Assembly (NCBI GenBank): GCA_965112735.1
Contig: OZ218960.1
Coordinates: forward strand, 1,984,001-2,048,000
Length of the DNA stretch: 64,000 nt
DNA from: Phaeosaccion multiseriatum
Lineage: Eukaryota > Ochrophyta, other classes
Reading direction: 5' to 3'
Shown: one piece after another, positions 22,545-32,227 of the stretch
How the letters are laid out: the number at the start of each line of letters is the position of its first letter
Numbering within the stretch: the stretch's first letter is position 1
The notes under the pieces: model-generated
What the model saw: the letters and a program-made list of their open reading frames with translations, nothing else
The model's database searches: none
Told to the model about the DNA's origin: nothing
Translations under genes and position numbers: made by a program

Positions 22545-25500
22545 CTTGCGTCCTTTACCATCCACTCACTTGCTGAAGCAGGCGCTCTGCTTCTCGATGG
22601 GCATGGTCAAGAAAGCCTCCTGGTCCTTGTGATGGGCAAGGAGCTCCTTCTTGGCGGCCGAGCTGATGTTCACCTCGTACATCGCGCAGTCCCTAATGTA
22701 CTCATCAAGGATACGACCCATATGCTCGAAGCGTTGTTCTCCCGCCAGCGGGTGCGGTACGCCGCCTTGTTGCCGCTCCGCATCAAGGCGGCACTTGGCA
22801 GTGTACTTGTCAACCTGCTCCATGAGTTCAAGCAAGGGCCATTCAAGCAGCCAAGGGGAAGGGTGAAGACTGTGTTGCCAGGTTCTGATTCGACTCTTCT
22901 ATCTCTCCCTCCCTCCCGCCTCCCTGCCTCCTTCCTTCCTTCCTTCCTTCCTTCCTTCCTTCCTTCCTTCCTTCCTTCCTTCCTTCCTTCCTTCCTTCCT
23001 TCCTTCCTTCCTTCCTTCCTTCCTTCCTTCCTTCCTTCCTTCCTTCCTTCCTTCCTTCCTTCCTTCCTTCCTTCCTTCCTTCCTTCCTTCCTTCCTTCCT
23101 TCCTTCCTTCCCTCCCTCCCTCCCTCCCTCCCTCCCTCCCTCCCTCCCTCCCTCCCTCCCTCCCTCCCTCCCTCCCTCCCTCCCTCCCTCCCTCCCTCCC
23201 TCCCTCCCTCCCTCTCTCCCTCCCTCCCTCCCTCCCTCTCCCTCCCTCCCTCCCTCCCTCCCTCCTTCCTTCCTTCCTTCCTTCCTTCCTTCCTTCCTTC
23301 CTTCCTTCCTTCCTTCCTTCCTTCCTCTCTTCCTCTCTTCCTCTCTTCCTCTCTTCCTCTCTTCCTCTCTTCCTCCCTCCCTCCCTCCCTCCCTCACCTC
23401 GAGCAGAAACATCAGACTCTCCTCACACAGAGCGCGATGCACAAAGGCCGAGAAGACCTCTCCCATGACCGGCCCATGAATGATGGCGTCAAGGTTCCAC
23501 TTTGCGTTAACAGCAGACGCCTCTGCATCCGAGAGGGGCACACCGCTGCTTGCCTTTCTTCCAAATGTCCTCCCGAGCGTCACTCCAAACGCCCCCCCCT
23601 TTCCCCTACCCGCACCGCCTCTATCCGCAGACACAGACTCGTTGTTGTAACCGACGTTATTGTTCTCGTCGTCGTCGTCGTCCACACTGCTTCCGCACAC
23701 GACTGTGGGCGGTTCCAAGTGTCCGTCAGTGAGGAAGTTGATGTCGTCCTTACTCAGGCCGCTCATGACCAGCGATCTGCGGTGACGGTGTGCGAGAGGG
23801 GGGGGTGCAGAGAAGGGATGGCAGTGGATGGAGTGAGGAGACCAGTGATCCAATCCGTTGACCTCTGGGACGGAGGGAGGATGATGGCGCAATCAAAGGT
23901 TTCGCATCGCTTCTTGACCGGTGACCCCTCTTCCAATCTCCTCTCGCACCCTTTCTTCCTGCTTTTATTTGAGGGCTCTTCTGTGGGCTGCCCTTCCCCT
24001 TCTTCAAACACATACACACACGCACACACACAAACACTTCCGGCTCTGTGATGTATCTACCCGTCCCCTCGCCCCTTCTTCGCGCACGCAATCGCCTGGC
24101 CCTCCTCACCCATTGTCCGTCCTCAGAGCTCTCAGCGGCTGCACCACAGACACAAAGAACACGACGAGGTCTAGAAGCACGGCCAAGTCACCACGCTTCA
24201 ACGTGTACTGCGCAAGGGAGTACCAAGGGTCCTTGTCTGGGGAGGAGGAGGAGGAGGAGGAGGAGGAGGAGGAGGAGGAGGAGGAGGAGGAGGAGGAGGA
24301 GGAGGAGGAGGAGGAGGAGGAGGAGGAGGAGGAGGAGGAGGAGGAGGAGGAGGAGGAGGAGGAGGAGGAGGAGGAGGAGGAGGAGGAGGAGGAGGAGGAG
24401 GAGGAGGAGGAGGAGGAGGAGGAGGAGGAGGAGGAGGAGGAGGAGGAGGAGGAGGAGGAGGAGGAGGAGGAGGAGGAGGAGGAGGAGGAGGAGGAGGAGG
24501 AGGAGGAGGAGGAGGAGGAGGAGGAGGAGGAGGAGGAGGAGGAGGAGGAGGAGGAGGAGGAGGAGGAGGAGGAGGAGGAGGAGGAGGAGGAGGAGGAGGA
24601 GGAGGAGGAGGAGGAGGAGGAGGAGGAGGAGGAGGAGGAGGAGGAGGAGGAGGAGGAGGAGGAGGAGGAGGAGGAGGAGGAGGAGGAGGAGGAGGAGGAG
24701 GAGGAGGAGGAGGAGGAGGAGGAGGAGGAGGAGGAGGAGGAGGAGGAGGAGGAGGAGGAGGAGGAGGAGGAGGAGGAGGAGGAGGAGGAGGAGGAGGAGG
24801 AGGAGGAGGAGGAGGAGGAGGAGGAGGAGGAGGAGGAGGAGGAGGAGAGGGAGGGTGGAAGGAGGAGGAGGAGGAGAGGGAGAATGGAAGGAGGAGGAGT
24901 GAGGGCCGGGGTAGAGTGAGCTGTAACAAAATGAAAAGAACACAAGAAGTCAGTGTATAAAGTATACAGAGCAACTTGAGAAACGAGCGCTCTACTTGCA
25001 TATTGATATTCTCTCGATCCTTCGCCCTTGCACTTCCTCCCTCCCTCCCTCACTCACTCACTCCCTCACCCCCTCCCTCCCTCCCCCACCACTCACTTGT
25101 GTCTACCGCATGCGTGAGAACGTGCGAGTACGCCGTAGTGGAGAAGTGTAGCAAGGTGACCACGCACACTTCCGTGCTGAGGCTGTACAAGTCATTCACA
25201 TTAGAGAGCGCAGGCAGCATTACCCTTTCAGTAGCGAGGCAGCGATGTGAGGGAGAGAGAAGGGGGAGAAGGGGGAGAGAGAGAGAGAGAGAGAGAGGGA
25301 GGGGGGGAGGGAGCGGGGGGGAGAGGGGGAGAGAACGAAAGAGAGAGAGTGCAATGAGTCATGAGTCAGAAGTCAGCCCGCACATGAGGGGAGATAGTCA
25401 CGCCGGAGATGCCCACCGCGCATTCATTTTCGCTTTGGATTGGCGTGCCTGTTTTCCATTCGAGAAAGATTCAGTTCACGACTCGCCGCACCAAGTGCTC

Positions 25501-26841
25501 CGGTACGCAGAGAGAGCACTCAGACGGAGCGCAGAAAGGGAGAAGATGAGACCAAGGAGCGCACAGAGGAGAGCAAAGTCCACAGCAGGCGCAGAGACGG
25601 CAGGGGAAAGGCAAGGAGGAGGAAGGAGGGGGGGGCATATCTTCCTCCTCGGGAGGGGGGCGGCGGCTTGGCTTACAGAAGGGCGGTCACGAAGACGTAG
25701 TTCGAGGTCCTCAAAACGTCTTGCAACTGCCCTATGCCACTCGGGGTGGTGGCGTCGTATACCAGCAGTGGAAACACCGCAAAGGCGAAGAGCGATAGAC
25801 ACACCAGGAAGCCCATCAGGGTGCTCTCTCTCATCAGGCGGGGCGGCACTCTGGCTCGGAGCTTTCCATTGTACATGACCAGCAATCTGAGACAGAGGTG
25901 AATGGATGGAATAGAGCAGGTTCAGTCAGGGGCGAGGGAAGGAGCATCATAGAAAGGAGAGTGACACGCATTGATTACAAGGAGAAGGAATGGGGGTGTT
26001 GAAGGTTTGCTCTCAGTGCTGGACGGGTTGGAGCGGCAGACGGGGGGGGGGGGCAGTTACGAGACGTCGGTACATGAAGGCCAACACAGCACGATCGCCC
26101 AGGTACCCGAGTGAATACCGCACACATCCATCGGCAGAGACATGCCCGCCTCAACCCGAGGCTCCGAAGAAAGCTGCTCACCTGCTCGCTCGCATGAAGT
26201 ACGCCCCCAAGACTAACGGCTGCCTCAGGAAGACGACGAGCATGATGGCCGTGTAGTGGTACGATGTGCTGTCGAACAGGTAGTACGTTGTGGAGGTGAG
26301 CAGAGTGACGAAGCTGGAGAGAAGGAGAGCTGCTCCGCTCACAAGAAGGAGTTTGGGGGAGCGCACTAAAAGGTCGTGTGTGTGGCGCTTCCTCCACAGC
26401 AGCACCAGGGCAATAAGGCCCGCAAGAGTCGATGTGATCATCAAAACGAACTTGATCCACTCTATGCCGATCTCGGCTTGCGAGGGCGGAGTGAGCAGCC
26501 TATTGATGGACAGAACATGCATGTCACAAACGTGAAGAAGGAGAGGGGGTTGAGAGACCGATGGAGACAGTCTCAAGTACCGGCAGAAGAAGGATTGGTC
26601 GTAAAATGCAGCTACGCCGGCCCTACACGCAGAGCCTTTACTCCCCCCACCTGTTGTACGCAGAGTACGCAGAGTACGTCTCGCTGCTATCACTCTGCTG
26701 CTGATCTGCCTGCAAGAGTCCCATCTGTGCAGAGGATGCGCCCATCAAGGCAAAGTCGTTCTGGTCTGTGTCTGTGGTGGTCCCTGAAGTCTCCACCTCC
26801 ACCTCCACAGCTCTCCTTCGCAGGTGGCCATGAGAAGCCAT
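21987..26841 (-). CDS. Seven-transmembrane-type receptor with C-terminal RGS domain (8 exons)
   Basis: A membrane protein joined to a regulator-of-G-protein-signalling domain, the layout of plant AtRGS1 and similar protist proteins; RGS domains speed GTP hydrolysis by G-alpha. Exons: 26841-26651, 26499-26182, 25886-25677, 25182-25097, 24236-24110, 23776-23398, 22814-22570, 22143-21987, all in phase, 570 aa. Residues 1-64 are polar. Six or seven hydrophobic segments follow, for example WIKFVLMITSTLAGLIALVL, LLLVSGAALLLSSFVTLL, TLMGFLVCLSLFAFAVFPLL and LAVLLDLVVFFVSVV. An acidic Asp/Asn linker leads to the RGS box from about residue 405: ALCEESLMFLLEVDKYTA, YEVNISSAAKKELL, MLEMNLLVKFRNTPEF. Two introns carry exceptional repeats. 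The ligand is unknown, and the RGS call rests on pattern similarity. Confidence 0.85.
22440..22552. repeat. (CT)n tract at the 5' end of the last 7TM-RGS intron
   Basis: On the minus-strand transcript this is a (GA)n purine tract close behind the GTGAGT donor at 22569. The other end of the same intron (about 22195-22255) is pyrimidine-rich in the transcript, before the acceptor at 22144. Confidence 0.9.
22919..23394. repeat. (TTCC)n/(TCCC)n compound microsatellite, about 475 bp
   Basis: Ordered blocks are TTCC (about 22929-23108), TCCC (about 23109-23264), TTCC again (to about 23325), a CTCTTC variant, then CCCT, which ends at the donor of the 7TM-RGS intron (transcript GAG/GTGAGG at 23397). 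In the transcript it is a continuous purine tract starting within a few bases of the 5' splice site. Confidence 0.97.
24241..24847. repeat. Uninterrupted (GGA)n triplet repeat, about 600 bp
   Basis: About 200 perfect GAG/GGA units with no visible interruption. In the minus-strand transcript this is (CTC)n ending four bases before the first base of the exon at 24236, so the splice acceptor sits directly at the end of the repeat. It generates long poly-E, poly-R, poly-S, poly-L and poly-P shadow frames. Confidence 0.98.
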
Positions 26842-27010
26842 CCTGAGGTACTGTTCTACCAGGTTAGTATGCCACCATGCAGATTAGCATGCCACCATGT
26901 CTTTTTGAGATTCCGCACACTCTCACGTACAGCAACATGTAACGCTTGTTGACATATTCGTTACTTTCCCGCCATATTGGCGCTGCCACTGACGAGACCG
27001 CTTCATGGTA

Positions 27011-27758
27011 TTATGCACTCTCCTGTATCTGGTCCCCACTCTGGGATATACGTGGGGAGTACACCGCTTGGGAGAAGATGGCGGCGGAGAAGAGAGCGGT
27101 GATGGGGATGGTGAGGCACCACCCCACCAACACCTTCAACACCTTGGGCCAGTGCAGCCCGTGCCGCCCCTCCGCGATGAGCACGCCCACGAGGGAGCCC
27201 ACGATGCAGTGCGTGGTGGACAGGGGCAGCTGCAGATGGGTGCCGATCACAATAGTCAGCGTGCCGCCCAGCAGCACGCAGAAGCCTCGCGAAGGAGAGA
27301 TTTTGCCGAGCTCGAAGCCCAGCAACGTGCTTTGGCGGTGTGTCAAAGAGAGTGGAGACGAGAGGAGAGGAGAGGGTGTCAGTGCATGCAAAAGCAAGGT
27401 ATTGGGTACGATACAGAGAGAGAAAGGAAGGGGTTGGGGGGGAGCAACCCCCTCATTTCGCCCTGAGTAAACACCTTCTAATCTTGCCTTCTCTCTCTTT
27501 CTCTCCGTCTCTTACTTTAGCTTGTATCCGAGGAGCAAAATACCCACGGCCATTCCGATGGACACGGCGACAAAGAAGCCCCACTCGTGCCCGCTACCAT
27601 CCAAGGAAGAATTCTTGGACACGACGCCGTTCTGAAAGATGGAATAGAGTCCGATGAGAGGGCCCATCGCGTTGGACACGTCCTTCGCCCCGTGCACATA
27701 GCTTAGAGAGCACGCGCCAAATAGTTGCAGGTACTTGAACACCTGATTGGTTGGTTGG

Positions 27759-27789
<31 letters not shown>

Positions 27790-30057
27790 ATTAAGTGGCA
27801 GGCAGGGGAGGGGGGGAAGGGGAGGACAGCAGCAGCAAGCAGCAGGAGCAGCACCAGCGGATGCAGGCTGTCAGGAAAGAGCACGGGTTGGCTGCATTTG
27901 CTTTCGGACACGGCATGTTAGCAGAGAGGACAAAAAGAACAGTACGGCCGACGTGTGGACGCATAGTCCTACTGAATCAATCACTCTCTCACTCACTTAC
28001 TCACTGACTTACTCACTCCCTTTACCACTCACTCACTCACTCTCTCCCTCTCTCACTCCCTCACTCCCTCACGTACTTCTTCAGTGCGAAAGTCGAAGGC
28101 CTCACTCTTGGCGTAGATGGCCTCCACTCTTGCGTCTAGAGCGCCCGCAGCTTCACAGTCTGCCGTGACGTTCTTGACTACCGTCCGCACCAAGGGCAGC
28201 CTGCTCGCAAACGCGAGTATGCTTTTTGCACCAGCAGCCGCATTGGTGCCACCAGTAGAGTGCGCGTCGCTATCGTCAGGAAAGGAAGGGCAAAGGAGCG
28301 AGAAGGTAGAGGGGGGTTGGGGGGGCGGGGGGGCGGGGGGGGGGTGTGACTCGTCCTCGCACGTCGAGAACTATCGAACTGTAGCCTCACTCTCACACAC
28401 ACGTCCCTCACCTTTTACTTTTCTGCACCCCTCCCGCGGGACGAGCGAAGGAGTGTTCTGACGCCTATAAGGGGGGAGGGGGTGGGGGGGAGAGAGAGTA
28501 TAAGCGGCCCGCCGGTTGCAGTCGCAGAGCAGAGCAAGGACAGGAAGGAAGGGTGCCGCAGCAGCAGCGCACTCGACAAACTCTCCAACACCCCTTGAGA
28601 ACCGAACGAATAACGAATGAGACAACAACTCACCCTGAGTTTTACCCTCTGTCGGAGGAAAGGAATGACCGACGGAACAGACACCACCGCCGCGGAAGCG
28701 CCAATGCCAAATGCTATGGAGTAAGTGCGAGAGAAGGGCATCTCTTCGATGCCCAACAGCGAGCCCGCCTTGGTGGTGATGTAGAAGACGTTGACGATAA
28801 GACTGACGCCGATGAGACAAGGGTAGGCCCAGAACACCTTCCTCACTGAGTTGTCTCCTCGCATGATGACGCCTCGGACCAGTGTAAAACAGAAGGCGCC
28901 GCCCGCGATGGCAATGGCGGGAGATAGGAAGGTGGAGACGGCGAGAGAAGAAACGCCTTTCATCTACAGAAGGAGAGCGTTGGGGAGGAGAGTACTTTAG
29001 ATCTGAGGACAGCAGTGAACGAGGCCCGCGCCGGCTTCCTCTGTCTTTAGTCGAGCTTGAGCAGAGGTTTACGCAGCTGTCCCAAACGACTCACATAGGG
29101 GAAGGCCTCGTATGGCGTGTACCAGTCCACACAATTTGGGCTTACACAGATGCCCATGCCTATCAAGCCTCCGAGAATACTATTGTTTGTTCGAGAAATA
29201 TACGTGTGGGAGAGGCGTTAGTCCAGGGGGTTGTTAGAGCGAGGTGTGTGGAGACTGATAGAGAGAGTCTTGTTGCTACCGCCAACCTATGTGTGGTAGA
29301 GCACGGCATGCCCGCAAAGCATGTGAGCAGGAGCCACGTGGATGCAGAGAAGAGAGCACACCCCAGGCCGAACATGAGAACGCCAGGGTCTTCCTCTGTT
29401 TCAGTCAAGGAGGGGCGAGGTGGGAGCGAGAGCGTCACATGCCGGACAAGTACAGTGGAGAGGCCAAGTAAATACAGTGGAGAGGGAGTTCCTTGTTGCG
29501 TATCTTACCAAAGCACTGGTAGTCTACCACCTTGAAGCCCAGCAATGAACAGGCAGAGGAGCGAGGAAGGGTCGTTAAAAGCGGGCATTGGATTGGACTT
29601 ACTACGTGCGTCGTTGGGAGGCAAGTCAAGCTTCGTGGGAGTGTACCTTCTTGTTGATGGTGCTTCCTTCCCTGGCACCAATCGTAAGCGAACCGATCAT
29701 CTCCAAGGCGGAGCCGAGTGTGATGGCGAACAAGAGGCCCGCAGACCTGCTCCCGACGACAACCCCCTATGGTATGGCACGCAGGACCAGAGAGACAACA
29801 CCGTTTAATGACAGAGGAAAACTAGACCCCAAAAGGTTTGAGAATATCTATCTCACCCATGAATTAGCAAAGTCATTGGCTCCTATGCCCATGGCCATAA
29901 GAATGGCACTAAAAAAGCCCAGGGTGGCCACCTGAGAAGGGAGAACAAGGGGAAGAAAGAGGAAAAAGAGGAGAGTGTCAATGATGAAAACTCTCTCGCT
30001 ATCCCTACTCTTCTCTTCTCGTCTTCTCACCCAAGAGTATTCACCGTCTTCTTCCAT
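27011..30057 (-). CDS. PiT-family phosphate:sodium symporter (11 exons)
   Basis: Imports inorganic phosphate; family of PHO89/PiT. Exons: 30057-30031, 29931-29857, 29766-29647, 29530-29509 (22 nt), 29395-29287, 29179-29095, 28963-28634, 28464-28412, 28269-28077, 27742-27516, 27329-27011; phases all close, 519 aa. The two duplicated signatures are visible: MGIGANDFANSW near the N terminus and YVHGAKDVSNAMGPL in the C-terminal half, where the usual Asn of GAND is Lys. Also seen are GMPCSTTHSILGG and LPLSTTHCIVGSLVG, and FPYMKGVSSLAVSTFLSPA. The central loop is about 85 residues, polar and Ala-rich. The start MEEDGEYSW directly precedes the first helix, as usual. The last exon ends with a short tail after the last helix. 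Substrate is assigned by family. Confidence 0.93.
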
Positions 30058-30242
30058 CTCTTCCCTCTACTTCCCCACAAACCCTACTAACTCGCACATG
30101 GGAGAGAGGAAAAACAAATGAGAACCTCCAAGCAAGCAAGTAACGACCTTGTCCGACGACGAGTAACAAATGGCGACTGCTCCATTTTTTTTCTTTTCTT
30201 TTTTTTCTGCCGGCAGAGATCCGGCAGACGCAGAACGCTGCC

Positions 30243-30920
30243 ATGACGTCCTCCGTCGTGCTGTTGGGTGCCACAGGCGCCGTCGGTTCTCGGGTCGTTC
30301 ACGCCCTCGCCAAGCGAGTGGAGTTGCAACGTCTGACACTTCCGGGCCGAAGACCGCTGGAGTCGATCGACGCCGAGATTGTGAAACAGGTTGTGTGCGA
30401 TATTCACGAGCCCTCCAGCTACGCCTCCGTGCTCCCTGGTCACGAAACTGCTATCTGCACCCTGGGCGTCGGTCAACCGAGCAAGGTCAGTCGCGAAGAA
30501 TTCGTAAAGATCGACAAGGTCGCAGTGCTGGCTTTCGCCACAGAGTGTGAGCGAGCAGGAATCAAGCACTTTCAGCTGCTAAGCTCGGTCGGTGTCAGTG
30601 ATGAGTCGCGCTCTTTCCACCTCAAGACCAAAGGTGAACTCGAAACGGGTCTACGGGCGCTTGGTTTCAACAGACTGAGCCTGTTCCATCCTTCGATGAT
30701 TATTACACCGAACAATCGCTACGGGGCCAGTCAGGCAATTGCCCTGGCTGTCTGGCCGCTCCTCACGCCAATACTGCCAGGGCCGTTGCGCAAACTTCGA
30801 GGAATTCCCGTCGATCGACTCGCGCAAGCAATCGCCACGAACGCCTTTCAGTCCGGCCAGGAGGGTGAGGAAACGCTGGAATGGGATGAGCTCATGAAAC
30901 TGTCTTCACCCACGAGCTGA
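30243..30920 (+). CDS. NAD(P)-binding atypical short-chain reductase, HTATIP2-like, intronless
   Basis: A 225-residue Rossmann-fold protein starting MTSSVVLLGATGAVGSRVV, with the GxxGxxG dinucleotide-binding loop at residues 9-15. Later it has ELQRLTLPGRRP, ICTLGVGQ, KHFQLLSSVGV, KTKGELETGLRALGFNRLS and LFHPSMI, matching the order of motifs in HTATIP2/TIP30-type and bacterial oxidoreductases. The substrate is unknown. It has no intron and no low-complexity insert, whereas most neighbours have both. On its 3' side lies a minus-strand fragment that also looks bacterial, so horizontal transfer or a contaminating segment are both possible. The start codon is preceded by a long T-rich tract near 30186-30210 and could have an upstream 5' exon. 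Confidence 0.85.
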   Translation: MTSSVVLLGATGAVGSRVVHALAKRVELQRLTLPGRRPLESIDAEIVKQVVCDIHEPSSYASVLPGHETAICTLGVGQPSKVSREEFVKIDKVAVLAFATECERAGIKHFQLLSSVGVSDESRSFHLKTKGELETGLRALGFNRLSLFHPSMIITPNNRYGASQAIALAVWPLLTPILPGPLRKLRGIPVDRLAQAIATNAFQSGQEGEETLEWDELMKLSSPTS

Positions 30921-30937
30921 GAGGTCAGGTGCTCCCG

Positions 30938-31073
30938 CTAGAGACAAGCCCCGATAAGAGAAGGGATTTTCAGCGCGGTCGTATCGACCGGATTGCCATC
31001 GACGCTCGGATCGGCCAGCGCGGATCGGGCCAACGCATCCAGATCAGTTGGCCTTAGGCGAGGCTTCTCTGGC
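30938..31073 (-). pseudogene. Probable C-terminal fragment of an iron-containing alcohol dehydrogenase
   Basis: The minus strand encodes LRPTDLDALARSALADPS, then VDGNPVDTTAL and KIPSLIGACL before a TAG at 30938-30940. The pattern D-L-x-x-L-A-x-x-A-L-x-D ... N-P matches my memory of the C-terminal end of the Fe-ADH family. Nothing recognisable precedes it, as the upstream side runs into C/G homopolymers. I read it as a 3' remnant lying tail-to-tail with the reductase gene. The identification is tentative. Confidence 0.4.
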
Positions 31074-32227
31074 TCGAGACTTTTGGCGGGGGGGGGGGGC
31101 GTAGACCACCTCTGGCTTGTGGTTTCTGGCCGCAGGCCGGCCCCTGGCTTCTTGACTTTTGGCTGCAGGCCGCCTTTGGCTTCTGGCTATCGAGGGCCAG
31201 AGATACCTCGCCTACGGCCGGGATCAGGGTTCTTGATACCTAGTTCTGTCAGGCTGGCTGGTACTGGCTGGAATCAACTTTTGCGTCGATGGCAAGGGAC
31301 GGGCAGGGATGCGACCTTGTGGGCTAACCCCCCCCCCCCCCCCCACATAGATGGCACTTAAGGGTGAAATAGTCCGTTCACCACGTAAGCCGCTGACACC
31401 CGCGCTGCCCCGGCTACTCTTTAGTTTTAAATTAACACTCGATTTGCGTGAAAATCGCCCAAATCGCCCAAATCGCCTGAAGTACGAGGGCAGTTTTTGG
31501 ACACATGCAGCAAAATGACGCTGGGAGAAGCGCTATAGCTCTTCGTGTAGCTCTTTGAGATGCCTATCGATCCATAGTCTTTCGGCTTTCATCGCTTTTC
31601 CCCTTCCCTACATGTCAGTATTTCGGCAAGAGTACTCCCCCTTGCCGCCCGATCTCTAAAACAACGAGCGATTTGGGCGATTCTTACACTTTTTTCTTCT
31701 CTTCTAGGCACCATACTTACATTGATTGCTCTACTCTCTGCGGCCAACACCCCTCGCGGGGTGATGACGCGCCAGCGGAAGCTCATTACTTGCTGAAACT
31801 CCTCGTAGTGGCGACACGTCTTTGCTCTCTTCCAGTCTTCCAGAGAAGTACGTGGTGACCGCGGCACCGCCTGGTGCTTGGCTTCATCTAAGGCTGCACC
31901 TGAGTGTCGGAGTGTCGCCTGGGGGCCAGGGTCCTTAAGGAGAGACCCTCAGCAACGCTCCTCCGCGCGGGGAGTATGGAGGGGCATTGGACCGAGAACA
32001 GCCCGTCGGCATGTCCTCAAGGCACCACCTTACTCGGCTCAGTCTCTCCGAGGAGAGGTGAGAGGGGAGAGGGGGGCTGGTGGGGCTCCTTGCACCCTTT
32101 CCGGGCGAAGCAGCAGCATGGCAGTTTGTGAGCGACGACGCTCCCCGTGTGCCGCAGACCCTGCCCCGCAGTCACTGCCTTTGACCGTTGGCCTCGGAGG
32201 GTAAAGGTGCCACCTGCTGTTCTGCTG
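31074..32227. other. Gene-free stretch with degenerate repeats
   Basis: Contains loose CTGGCTTCTGGC-like repeats around 31105-31200, C/G homopolymers near 31090 and 31328-31345, and the inverted-repeat element at 31448-31689. No coding family is recognised. Confidence 0.5.
31448..31689. repeat. 242-bp segment bounded by about 22-bp inverted repeats
   Basis: The left end GTGAAAATCGCCCAAATCGC and the reverse complement of the right end, GTGTAAGAATCGCCCAAATC, match over about 20 of 23 positions with small gaps. The left end also contains AAATCGCCC three times in tandem. No clear target-site duplication is visible. It could be a miniature inverted-repeat element or a hairpin. Confidence 0.55.

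Noticed and set aside
22374-23468. Leu-Pro-Pro-Ser repeat protein on the plus strand
   Set aside because: It reads through the TTCC/TCCC microsatellite; the minus strand of the flanks encodes the RGS domain with correct splice sites.
23921-25053. Five overlapping frames of pure E, R, S, L or P
   Set aside because: They are translations of the 600-bp (GGA)n repeat in a 7TM-RGS intron.
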